From an uncultured Oscillibacter sp. (GTDB lineage Bacteria > Bacillota > Clostridia > Oscillospirales > Oscillospiraceae): 10,743 nucleotides of DNA. The stretch is from positions 1-10,743 of the forward strand of contig CAOJHG010000032.1 of assembly GCA_948435975.1 (NCBI GenBank), written 5' to 3'. Position numbers and translations under genes: made by a program. Positions 1-6,495 of the stretch are shown here, in pieces. The notes beneath the pieces were generated by a model. It saw only the letters and a list, made by a program, of their open reading frames with translations. It had not been told where the DNA came from and made no database searches. Each line of letters begins with the position of its first letter. The first letter of the stretch is position 1.

Positions 1-2
1 AG

Positions 3-200
3 AATGGACGAGTGAAATTTTCGGAAGAGGGAATTGTCTGGAATTTGTACTTTTACATCTTGTCAGACTATCCAAGCCGGATATCCGAAGAGGACCAGAT
101 CCAAGAGTTTGGAGGCAGAGTGATTGAGGAATTGTTCCGGACGCTTCCCTGCGAAAAGGTACTCATTAAGAAATATGCTCCCGGTGAAGACAGACTTTAA
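3..200 (+). CDS. C-terminal part of an unrecognised protein (partial at left edge)
   Basis: The reading frame is open to the left edge of the window and ends at TAA 198-200, giving about 65 visible residues. A GTG at 12 could in principle start it, but no ribosome binding site fits in the few bases before it, so it is most likely the tail of a longer gene. The visible piece is mixed aromatic and acidic (for example NLYFYILSDYPSR, then a predicted helix around QEFGGRVIEELFRTL) with no signal peptide, membrane segment or metal-binding motif. I do not recognise the family. An intrinsic terminator follows directly after the stop, which supports a real gene end here. It converges with the SUKH-like gene, so it may belong to the same accessory islet, but that is only position. 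Confidence 0.5.
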   Translation, partial: NGRVKFSEEGIVWNLYFYILSDYPSRISEEDQIQEFGGRVIEELFRTLPCEKVLIKKYAPGEDRL

Positions 201-202
201 TG

Positions 203-235
203 AAGCCGCAAATTCAGCGGCTTGAATATTTTTAT
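203..235 (+). terminator. Intrinsic terminator of the left-edge gene
   Basis: Perfect 7-bp stem AAGCCGC (203-209) with GCGGCTT (217-223), loop AAATTCA, followed by a T-rich tail (gaatatttttat). It sits two bases after the stop codon of the left-edge gene. Confidence 0.7.
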
Positions 236-445
236 AAGCCCGTTTTCAGCGAGTACGCCACCCAGAAAAAGGGTGGACTCCAACATCAGATTGACCGCTT
301 GAATCATAACATGGGTGAATATCCCTGTCAACTCGCTTTACAAAGCCGCCGGAGCCACATCCCAGCAGCACTTATTTCAAGAGGGACCTCCAGGCTCCCT
401 TTTCAGATTCGTGTTGCTGAAGGCCGCTTCGTCAAACCACGCGTC
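236..445. other. Intergenic stretch between convergent genes, rich in hairpins, no gene
   Basis: No credible gene was found in the roughly 335 bases between the two convergent genes; this is its central part. It holds a perfect 6-bp hairpin CCACCC (258-263) / GGGTGG (271-276) with an A-rich loop, and a nested inverted repeat at 363-419 listed separately. A long plus-strand reading frame starting at 200 crosses both flanking terminators and has no ribosome binding site, so I do not call it. Confidence 0.5.
363..419. repeat. Nested inverted repeat (two-tier hairpin)
   Basis: The outer arms CAGCAGCAC (363-371) and GTGTTGCTG (411-419) pair over 9 positions with one G-T wobble. The inner arms AAGAGGGA (379-386) and TCCCTTTT (396-403 with one wobble) pair over 8 positions and close on a CCTCCAGG core. 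The inner core AGGGACCTCCAGGCT recurs at 1224-1239. The structure could be a decayed terminator or part of a small mobile repeat; the sequence alone does not decide. Confidence 0.5.
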
Positions 446-489
446 AAAATATCCAAAACGGGCAGCCACCCATTACCGGATGGCCGCCC
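446..489 (-). terminator. Intrinsic terminator of the SUKH-like gene
   Basis: Hairpin 460-489 pairs 10 of 12 positions (GGGC, GCCA and CC arms with two single mismatches, loop ATTACC). Read on the minus strand it is followed by GTTTTGGATATTTTG. It lies about 45 bases past the stop of the minus-strand gene, in the right orientation. Confidence 0.6.
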
Positions 490-535
490 AATAAACTGGA
501 AGTTATATTCAGGTTTCTATTCTTGCGAATACGAT

Positions 536-1102
536 TCAGCGGTCAAACAATGAGCCCGTACCGCTATGCATACTGCCATCATTTTCTGTATATGTCGAGA
601 TAAAGCGAGGTTCGCGCTTTGTGCAATGATAAAACCGCATCAATATATCTACAGCGTCCGCTTTCTTCTCAATTCCTAAACGGATTGCTAATTCCTGCTG
701 CGCCTCAGGCAAATCAAAGTCAATATCTTCGGCGCTTTCCACGTGTTCCTCAAAAACTTCTTTTGCAAACTCGCTAAGACCATCCCTGTCTTGATATTCG
801 TCTTCATCCAAATAATCCAACCAATAGGGGCAATTTACCATGAATTCAAAAAACTCTTTCAGATGATCCGCTATTCTGCCGCATTCACCTTCACTTCCCC
901 AAAAACCTATTGAACCGTCTTCCAGCAAAATGTATTCGCTTCCACTGCCTGTTTTGGCAAACGTTTTTCCAGAGATATTATAGGTCAGATGTCCGCCTTC
1001 GTCTTGAGGCGGCTCAAATTCTGAAAGAATCTCCACATCACAAACGTCACACAGCAAGTCTGATAAGTCATGATCTTCATGCAGCATTTTGATGAAATCC
1101 AT
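536..1102 (-). CDS. SUKH / SMI1-KNR4-like candidate immunity protein
   Basis: This is a 188-residue, strongly acidic, soluble protein with no signal peptide or membrane segment. The central stretch FAKTGSGSEYILLEDGSIGF (residues 48-67) followed by WGSEGECGRIADHLKEFFE resembles the core of SUKH-superfamily proteins, where a 'GSG-glycine/acidic-LLEDGSIGF-SEGE-GRIA-L-EF' pattern is typical; that is recall, not a search. SUKH proteins are best known as immunity proteins that neutralise secreted nuclease-type toxins in polymorphic toxin systems. The C-terminal half (residues 100-188) is outside the core and unrecognised. The start at 1102 is chosen because GGAGG (1112-1116) lies 9 bases upstream and because the promoter lies at 1143-1171, inside the longer upstream reading frame, which excludes an earlier start. 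No toxin gene is visible nearby, so it may be an orphan immunity gene. The gene is AT-richer than the metabolic genes to its right, consistent with transfer. Confidence 0.7.
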   Translation of the reverse strand: MDFIKMLHEDHDLSDLLCDVCDVEILSEFEPPQDEGGHLTYNISGKTFAKTGSGSEYILLEDGSIGFWGSEGECGRIADHLKEFFEFMVNCPYWLDYLDEDEYQDRDGLSEFAKEVFEEHVESAEDIDFDLPEAQQELAIRLGIEKKADAVDILMRFYHCTKREPRFISTYTENDGSMHSGTGSLFDR

Positions 1103-1142
1103 TTTACGGTGCCTCCAATGCAAATTCCAGTTTGTCGAGCCG

Positions 1143-1171
1143 ATTATAGCACAGGACTCCTGCTGTTTCCA
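1143..1171 (-). promoter_or_regulatory. Sigma-A promoter of the SUKH-like gene (extended -10)
   Basis: On the minus strand TGGAAA (1166-1171, 4 of 6 match to TTGACA) is followed after 17 bases by a perfect TATAAT (1143-1148) preceded by TGC, an extended -10. The spacer contains the small palindrome CAGGACTCCTG, a possible operator. Transcription would start near 1136, about 34 bases before the ATG. Confidence 0.6.
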
Positions 1172-1223
1172 GTTGCTTTTGTGGAAATCGCCGAAATCAT
1201 CTCCCAACAACGCTTTTCTAAAA

Positions 1224-1246
1224 AGGGACCCTCCAGGCTTGTCCTT
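1224..1246. repeat. Second copy of the AGGGACC-TCCAGGCT element
   Basis: AGGGACCCTCCAGGCT at 1224-1239 matches 382-396 except for one extra C. A short stem AGGGAC (1224-1229) / GTCCTT (1241-1246, one wobble) forms and overlaps the -35 box of the symporter promoter. The two copies lie about 840 bases apart and enclose the SUKH-like gene together with its promoter and terminator. Confidence 0.45.
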
Positions 1247-1273
1247 GACATTTCTGCCAATATCAGTTACAAT
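1245..1273 (+). promoter_or_regulatory. Sigma-A promoter of the symporter-peptidase unit
   Basis: A perfect -35 TTGACA (1245-1250), a spacer of exactly 17 bases and -10 TACAAT (1268-1273). Transcription would start near 1280, giving a leader of about 77 bases before the symporter ATG. Confidence 0.7.
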
Positions 1274-1284
1274 TGGTCATATTT

Positions 1285-1341
1285 GGCTCTGCCCGGCAGT
1301 TGACGGCCCTATTTTCGCCGCTGCTGGACCAGAGCTTTTTT
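1285..1341 (+). terminator. Leader hairpin with T-run: possible attenuator before the symporter gene
   Basis: Downstream of the promoter, GCTCTG (1286-1291) pairs perfectly with CAGAGC (1330-1335), and between them GCAG (1296-1299) / CTGC (1321-1324) and CGGC (1304-1307) / GCCG (1317-1320) nest inside. The outer stem is followed at once by six T (1336-1341), and the ribosome binding site starts only three bases later. This has the layout of a conditional intrinsic terminator. It matches no riboswitch class I can name, and I do not see a clear antiterminator. Confidence 0.4.
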
Positions 1342-1356
1342 AGAAGGAGAGGTTTT

Positions 1357-2769
1357 ATGGCATACGTAATCGCAATCAGCGTCTACTTGCTGGCCATGAT
1401 GGTCTTCGGTCTGGTTCTTGCCCGCAAAAAGGTAAAGACCGCTGATGACATGGTTACTGGCGGGCACCAGATTCCCTTTATCATCCTGGTCGGCAGTCTG
1501 CTGGCTACCTGGTGCGGCGGCGGCGGCATCACCGGCAGCGCAGGCATCATCTACGAGGGCGGCCCCTGGGTGGGCGTCATCACCATGGCCGCGCCCCCGA
1601 CAGGCATCATCCTGCTGTATTTCATCGCCGGCAAGGTCCGCAGCTCCAACAAGGTGACTGTGCCCGAAATCATGGAGGCCCGCTATGGCAAAGCCGCAAG
1701 TATCGTCTCCGCCCTGTGCGTCATGATCGCCTATGTGGGCGTGCTTGCCACCCAGCTCAAGGCTGCGGCTAACATTGTGGTCCTGCTCTGCTCCTCCAGC
1801 GGCATTGAGATTTCCGCCAATACCGCGCTGGTCATCTGCACCATCATCGTAGCCGTGATTACCGTCGGCGGCGGCTTGGTGTCCGTGGCCTACTCTGACG
1901 CCATCAGCGCTCTGATTATGATTGGCGGCTTCTTCCTGGCGATTCCCATTTTGATTGGCGTGGCCAACTCCCAGGGCCTGACCCTTCCTCCGGAAAAGAC
2001 CACCCTCACCGGCGGCATGTCCGGATGGCAGCTTTTGGGTTATTTCCTGCCCTCCCTGGCCTTGATTCTGGGCGACCAGAACATGCTCCAGCGCTTTGCC
2101 TCCGCCAAAAACGGCAATGAGGCCAAAAAGTCCAATATCGGTATGTTCATCGGCGAAATCCTGGTCATCCTCAGCACCATCCTCGTCTGCGTTCAGGCCG
2201 CAAAGCTCTATCCCACCCTGGATGTACCCTCCAACGTCATCTTCCAGGTGGCCGTTGACTACCTGCCCCTGGCCTTCGGCGCGATCCTCATGTGCGCCTG
2301 CATGGCCTTCATCGTCACCACGGCGGACAGCTACCTGCTTTCCTCCTCCACCAACCTCACCAACGACATCTACAGCAAGTATATCAACAGGAACGCCACA
2401 GACCGGCAAAAGCTGCTGGTCCTTCGGGCTACTATCCTGGTGTTCAGCTTCCTGGCAGTGGCCCTGTCTCTGTACTTCCCCACCGTGCTGGCCCTCCAGA
2501 TGACCGCTTACACCATGTATGGCGCGGCCATCACTCCGGCCATCCTCTTCGCGCTGTTCTCCAAGAAGGTCACTCCCGCCGCCGGCCTCACTGGTATCTT
2601 AGTGGGCGGTCTGGCAACCATCCTCTGGACCGTGGCGGGCACCCCCTACGGCATCCAGTGCGCCATTGTGGCCGTCCCCGCGTCGGTGCTCTCCATTCTG
2701 CTGGTCACTGCCGTTACCAAGGGCGACAGCGCACACTCTCTGGAAGCCCTCTACAGCGACAAGAGCTGA
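1357..2769 (+). CDS. Sodium:solute symporter (SSS family)
   Basis: 470 residues, about 13 predicted membrane segments, normal for the SSS family (TC 2.A.21; PutP, PanF, SGLT relatives), which import solutes with sodium across the cytoplasmic membrane. Family marks seen: a glycine-rich stretch in an early helix (TWCGGGGITGSAGIIYEGG, 51-69), GGGLVSVAYSDAISALIMIG (171-190), GDQNMLQRFASAKN (239-252), and TTADSYLLSSSTNLTNDIY (321-339), whose serines match the usual Na2 sodium site. The start at 1357 has AAGGAG (1344-1349) 7 bases upstream; the in-frame GTG/ATG codons upstream overlap the promoter or leader. It is the first gene of a unit with three cytosolic peptidases, which suggests amino acids or short peptides as substrate. 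The sequence itself does not fix the substrate: proline, other amino acids, pantothenate or another solute remain possible. Confidence 0.9.
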   Translation: MAYVIAISVYLLAMMVFGLVLARKKVKTADDMVTGGHQIPFIILVGSLLATWCGGGGITGSAGIIYEGGPWVGVITMAAPPTGIILLYFIAGKVRSSNKVTVPEIMEARYGKAASIVSALCVMIAYVGVLATQLKAAANIVVLLCSSSGIEISANTALVICTIIVAVITVGGGLVSVAYSDAISALIMIGGFFLAIPILIGVANSQGLTLPPEKTTLTGGMSGWQLLGYFLPSLALILGDQNMLQRFASAKNGNEAKKSNIGMFIGEILVILSTILVCVQAAKLYPTLDVPSNVIFQVAVDYLPLAFGAILMCACMAFIVTTADSYLLSSSTNLTNDIYSKYINRNATDRQKLLVLRATILVFSFLAVALSLYFPTVLALQMTAYTMYGAAITPAILFALFSKKVTPAAGLTGILVGGLATILWTVAGTPYGIQCAIVAVPASVLSILLVTAVTKGDSAHSLEALYSDKS

Positions 2770-2791
2770 TTCCCTTCCACACCACACAGAT

Positions 2792-2830
2792 CCCCAAGGC
2801 GGGGCAGAACGATTTTCTGCCTCGTCTTTC
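2792..2830 (+). terminator. Hairpin between symporter and aminopeptidase genes
   Basis: GGCGGGGCAGAA (2798-2809) pairs with TTCTGCCTCGTC (2815-2826) over 12 positions with two G-T wobbles, followed only by TTTCG. CCCC (2792-2795) can also pair with GGGG (2801-2804). The weak T-run suggests a partial terminator or RNA-stability element that lowers, rather than blocks, expression of the peptidase genes relative to the transporter. No separate promoter is obvious in this gap. Confidence 0.4.
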
Positions 2831-2877
2831 GTCACATCGGGGCGGTTTTTCCGTCTGAACAGAAAGGATGATATACT

Positions 2878-3999
2878 ATGGAAGACCCTCGTATCCGAAC
2901 CTTTGCGCGCTTTTTGATCCGCAGCGCCGTCGGGCTGGAGGCAGGGGAGAAAATCCTCATTGAGCTCCACGGCAGTGAGACGGTCCTCATGAAAGCCCTG
3001 GTAGAAGAGGCCTACGCGGCGGGCGGCAAACCCTTCATCCACATCTTTGACTATACCGTGGAGGGTGCGCTCGTCCAGGGAGCCAGTGAGGAGCACATGG
3101 AGGAGATCGCCTCCTATGAGCTGGCGCGGATGAAGGACATGGACGCCTATATCGACATCCGGGCCACCCCCAACATCAGTGCCTGGCACAATGTCTCTGA
3201 CGCCGCCCAGAAGCTCTACCGGCAATACTACTGGGGTCCCATCCATCTCTCTCAGCGGTGCAACCATACGAAATGGTCCGTCCTTCGCTACCCCAATGAC
3301 GCCATGGCCCAGCTTGCGGGCATGTCCACAGAGGAATATGAGGACTTCTACTTCAAGGCCTGCCTGGTAGACTACGACAAAATGGGCCGGGCCATGGAAC
3401 CCCTGGAGGCCCTGATCGACCGCACTGACAAGGTCCATATCGTAGGGCCGGGGACCAATCTGACCTTCTCCGTCAAGGGCATTGGCAGCTTCGGGATGCA
3501 CGGAAACCGGAACATCCCTGATGGAGAAATCTACACCGCGCCGGTACGGGATTCGGTGAACGGAACAATATTATATAACGTGGCGTCTCCCTACGACGGG
3601 TTCCTGTTCCGGGACGTGTGCCTAGAGTTCCGGGATGGCAAAATCGTCCGCGCTTCCAGCAGCAACACACCCTATATGAACGAGATTTTCGACATCGACG
3701 AGGGGGCCCGGTACGTCGGCGAGTTTGCGTTCGGCGTGAACCCGGTCATTACAAAGCCCATCGGGGACATCCTGTTTGACGAGAAGATTGCCGGGAGCTT
3801 CCACTTCACGCCGGGGAACTGCTATGACAACACCTTCAACGGGAACCGCTCCGCCGTCCACTGGGACCTGATTCAAATCCAGACTCCGGAATACGGCGGC
3901 GGCGAAATTTACTTCGATGACGTTCTCATACGCAAGGATGGGCTTTTTGTCCTGCCTGAGCTGCTGGACCTGAACCCCGACCGGCTCTTGAGCGAATAA
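2878..3999 (+). CDS. M29-family metallo-aminopeptidase (AmpS/PepS type)
   Basis: 373 residues, slightly short of the roughly 400 usual for the family, cytosolic, no signal peptide. M29 enzymes remove N-terminal residues from peptides using two metal ions. Visible likely metal-site segments, in family order: NIPDGEIYTAP (E217), GEFAFGVNP (E282), DEKIAGSFHFTPGNCYD (E303, H309, Y316) and HWDLI (H328, D330). The spacing and order match the Glu/Glu/Glu/His/Tyr/His/Asp pattern known for AmpS, AmpT and PepS; exact ligand assignment is inferred. The start ATG 2878 has AAAGGA (2863-2868) 9 bases upstream. It follows the symporter gene by 108 bases and precedes peptidase T by 64 bases on the same strand, consistent with one unit for peptide use. 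Confidence 0.9.
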   Translation: MEDPRIRTFARFLIRSAVGLEAGEKILIELHGSETVLMKALVEEAYAAGGKPFIHIFDYTVEGALVQGASEEHMEEIASYELARMKDMDAYIDIRATPNISAWHNVSDAAQKLYRQYYWGPIHLSQRCNHTKWSVLRYPNDAMAQLAGMSTEEYEDFYFKACLVDYDKMGRAMEPLEALIDRTDKVHIVGPGTNLTFSVKGIGSFGMHGNRNIPDGEIYTAPVRDSVNGTILYNVASPYDGFLFRDVCLEFRDGKIVRASSSNTPYMNEIFDIDEGARYVGEFAFGVNPVITKPIGDILFDEKIAGSFHFTPGNCYDNTFNGNRSAVHWDLIQIQTPEYGGGEIYFDDVLIRKDGLFVLPELLDLNPDRLLSE

Positions 4000-4063
4000 T
4001 CTTCACCCCAATTCGTATAACCTGCATTTAATATCACAATTAGTAATCAGGAGGGCACTCACC

Positions 4064-5317
4064 ATGGATACCGTTGTCAACCGTTTGATCCGCTACGCAA
4101 AGGTCTACAGCGAAAGCGACTACCACGCCCCCGCCGGCGTTCTCCCCAGCACCGCCTGCCAATTCGACATGGCCCGCCTTCTGGTGGAGGAACTCCACAT
4201 CCTGGGCATTGAAAACGCCCGCGTAGACGCTCAGTGCTATGTCTACGCTGCCGTCCCCGCCACACCCGGCTGCGAGCACCTCCCCGCCGTGGGCCTCATC
4301 GCGCATATGGACACCACCCCCGACATGACCGGCAAGGACGTTAAGCCCCAAATCATTCATTACGAGGGCGGCGACATCGTCCTGAACGCAGGGAAAAACA
4401 TCGTCATGCAGGCCAGCCAGTTCCCTGAGCTGCAAAAATTCGTGGGTCAGGACCTGGTCTGCACCGACGGCACCACCCTCCTTGGCGCGGATGACAAGGG
4501 CGGCATTGCCATCATCCTCCAGGCCGTGGAAGAGCTTCTGTCCGAGAAGGCTCCCCATGGCAAAATCTGCATCGGCTTTACCCCTGATGAGGAAATCGGC
4601 CGGGGAACGGACGGCTTTGATGTAGAGGGCTTCGGCGCGGATTTTGCCTTCACCCTGGACGGCGGCGACATCACCGATTACGAGTACGAGACTTTCAACG
4701 CCGCCAAGGCCGTGGTGACGATTCACGGCTTCAGCATCCACCCCGGCACGTCGAAGGACAAAATGAAGAACGCCATCTTGATTGCCAACGAATACAACAG
4801 CCTTCTCCCCCCGCTGGAGACCCCCGCCCATACCGAGGGCTATCAAGGCTTCTTCCACCTCCAGGAAATGCACGGAAAGGCCGAGGAAGCTGTTATGGAG
4901 TATATCATCCGTGACCACAGCATGGAGCGTTTCCAGCAGAGAAAGGCCGCCATGCAGGAAGCCGCCAGGCAAATCGACCGCCGTTATGGTCCCGGAACTG
5001 CCGCGGCGGTTGTGACAGACCAGTATTACAACATGTACGAGATTTTGAAGGACCATATGGAGATTGTCCAGTTGGCAGAGGAGGCCATGAAGGGCGCGGG
5101 CATTGAGAATCCCACCCACTCCCCCATCCGCGGCGGCACTGACGGCTGTATGCTGACCTATAAGGGCCTGCTCTGCCCGAACCTGCCCAGCGCCGGACAC
5201 AACGCCCACGGCCGCTTCGAGTACGCGCCGGTGGAGTCCCTGAAAACGGGTGTGAAGACGGTGAAGCAGCTCCTCTCTCCGGCCCTGCTGGAGCGGGTGA
5301 TCCTGCACAAAAGCTGA
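4064..5317 (+). CDS. pepT: Peptidase T (tripeptide aminopeptidase, M20B)
   Basis: 417 residues, close to the 408-410 of known PepT. It cleaves the N-terminal residue from tripeptides in the cytosol using two zinc ions. Motifs in order: LIAHMDTTPD (metal ligand H81, D83), LLGADDKGG (bridging D143), TPDEEIGRG (catalytic E176, ligand E177), LDGGD (D199), the dimerisation-domain HPG (H226) and SAGHNAHGRFEYAP (H379). These agree with the M20B active site, and H379 even falls at the numbering known for E. coli PepT. The start ATG 4064 has CAGGAGGG (4049-4056) just upstream. It is followed after only 17 bases by the M24 peptidase gene, so the two are very likely co-transcribed. No oddities were seen; the active site appears intact. 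Confidence 0.95.
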   Translation: MDTVVNRLIRYAKVYSESDYHAPAGVLPSTACQFDMARLLVEELHILGIENARVDAQCYVYAAVPATPGCEHLPAVGLIAHMDTTPDMTGKDVKPQIIHYEGGDIVLNAGKNIVMQASQFPELQKFVGQDLVCTDGTTLLGADDKGGIAIILQAVEELLSEKAPHGKICIGFTPDEEIGRGTDGFDVEGFGADFAFTLDGGDITDYEYETFNAAKAVVTIHGFSIHPGTSKDKMKNAILIANEYNSLLPPLETPAHTEGYQGFFHLQEMHGKAEEAVMEYIIRDHSMERFQQRKAAMQEAARQIDRRYGPGTAAAVVTDQYYNMYEILKDHMEIVQLAEEAMKGAGIENPTHSPIRGGTDGCMLTYKGLLCPNLPSAGHNAHGRFEYAPVESLKTGVKTVKQLLSPALLERVILHKS

Positions 5318-5334
5318 AAGGAGACTGATTGTTG

Positions 5335-6417
5335 ATGAATCCCATATATCAGGCGCGTATTGACAAGGTGCTGTCCGCCATGGAAGGGCTGGGGCTGGAG
5401 CAGATGCTCGTCTCCGACCCGGACAGCATTTGGTATCTGACAGGCTATTATGTCTTTCCCTTTGAGCGGCTGCTCGTGCTCTGCCTCCGGCGGGACGGGA
5501 AGCACAAGCTGTTTCTGAACCGGATGTTCCCGGAGGCCCCAAGCTGCTGGGAACAGGTCTGGTATACTGACACAGACGACGCGGTTTCCATCCTCGCTGG
5601 GCATCTGGAGCCGGATAAGCCCACCGGCATTGACAAGGAATGGACGGCCCGGTTCCTTCTGCCCCTCATGGCGCACCATCCGGAAAGCCGCTGCATCCTG
5701 GCCTCCAGTTGTGTGGACAGCGCCCGCTCCTGCAAAGACGAGGCCGAGCGGGACCTCATGCGGGTGGCCTCCGCCATCAACGACAAGGTCATGGAGCGGG
5801 CCGCAGCCTATATCCAAGAGGGCATGACCGAGAAGGCGGCGGCGGATTTCATCGTATCCCAGTACGCCGCCGAGGGCTGTGAAGCGCTGGCCTTCCAACC
5901 CATTGTCTCCTTTGGCGCTCACGCTGCCGACCCCCACCACGAGCCGGACCAGACCCCCCTCCGGGCAGGAGACTGCATCGTGATGGACATTGGCGGGCGG
6001 AAGGACCGGTACTGCTCCGACATGACCCGGACCTTTTTCTGCAAGTCCGCGCCCCCGGAGTACGCCGCTATTCACGACACCGTTCGGGAGGCCAACGAGC
6101 TTGCGGAGAGCATGATAAAGCCGGGCGTGCCCTTGAAGGACCTGGACCGTGCCGCACGGGAGCACATCGAGAAAGCAGGCTATGGAGAATATTTTACGCA
6201 CCGCCTGGGCCACTTCATCGGTCAGACGGAACACGAGCAGGGCGACGTCAGCGGAACCACGCCGCTCATTGCAGCGCCAGGGATGATTTTCTCCATTGAG
6301 CCGGGCGTATATCTGCCGGGCAAATTCGGCGTGCGCATCGAGGATCTGGTGCTGGTGACGGAGGATGGCTGCGAAATCCTCAACCATGTGGACAAGCACT
6401 GGAAAACCATCGGCTGA
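5335..6417 (+). CDS. M24-family Xaa-Pro peptidase (PepQ/PepP-like)
   Basis: 360 residues with a creatinase-like N-terminal domain (about 1-135) and a pita-bread catalytic domain (about 136-360). All five dinuclear metal ligands are visible: D218 (VMDIGG), D229 (SDMTRT), H293 (HRLGHFIG), E322 (SIEPGVY) and E336 (RIEDLVL). Such enzymes hydrolyse Xaa-Pro bonds in dipeptides (prolidase) or at peptide N-termini; length and domain layout fit both, so I give no symbol. The start is taken at ATG 5335; AAAGGAG (5317-5323) lies 11 bases upstream, and the in-frame TTG codons at 5329 and 5332 are closer to it, so a start two or one codons earlier is possible. As last gene of the unit it would handle the proline-containing peptides that general aminopeptidases leave. 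Confidence 0.9.
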   Translation: MNPIYQARIDKVLSAMEGLGLEQMLVSDPDSIWYLTGYYVFPFERLLVLCLRRDGKHKLFLNRMFPEAPSCWEQVWYTDTDDAVSILAGHLEPDKPTGIDKEWTARFLLPLMAHHPESRCILASSCVDSARSCKDEAERDLMRVASAINDKVMERAAAYIQEGMTEKAAADFIVSQYAAEGCEALAFQPIVSFGAHAADPHHEPDQTPLRAGDCIVMDIGGRKDRYCSDMTRTFFCKSAPPEYAAIHDTVREANELAESMIKPGVPLKDLDRAAREHIEKAGYGEYFTHRLGHFIGQTEHEQGDVSGTTPLIAAPGMIFSIEPGVYLPGKFGVRIEDLVLVTEDGCEILNHVDKHWKTIG

Positions 6418-6435
6418 ATCCTCACCCAACGCCGC

Positions 6436-6495
6436 AAAAACGGCCGCCGGAGTTCCTTCATGCTCCGGCGGCCGCTGATTGTTTCTGTTCGCTTT
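6436..6495. terminator. Bidirectional terminator between the peptidase unit and the rhomboid-like gene
   Basis: A perfect 12-bp stem CGGCCGCCGGAG (6441-6452) / CTCCGGCGGCCG (6463-6474) with a 10-base loop. On the minus strand it is followed directly by TTTTTGCGG, an excellent terminator for the rhomboid-like gene. On the plus strand the T-run comes later (after CTGATTGTTTCTG), so it is weaker for the peptidase unit. Confidence 0.85.

Noticed and set aside
200..553. Plus-strand reading frame of 117 codons beginning in a TAATG overlap with the left-edge gene
   Set aside because: It crosses the left-edge gene's terminator and the minus-strand gene's terminator, has no ribosome binding site, runs into the opposite gene, and its product is low in recognisable structure.
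536..1210. Longer 224-residue version of the SUKH-like protein
   Set aside because: The extension contains the promoter (1143-1171), and ATG 1102 has a good GGAGG site.
1309..2409. Long minus-strand reading frame opposite the symporter gene
   Set aside because: Its product is repetitive in Gly/Asp/His/Gln, the mirror of membrane-protein codons, and it has no promoter or ribosome site of its own. The symporter in the plus frame is a clear family match.
2770..2877. Possible T-box or other riboswitch before the aminopeptidase gene
   Set aside because: Only a simple hairpin is present; none of the conserved T-box core sequence was found.
4040..5542. 500-codon minus-strand reading frame opposite pepT
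   Set aside because: It is an artefact of high-GC codon use in pepT and the start of the M24 gene, which carry full catalytic motifs on the plus strand.
5158..6429. 423-codon minus-strand reading frame opposite the M24 peptidase
   Set aside because: Same kind of shadow; the plus-strand frame has all five metal ligands and a ribosome site.
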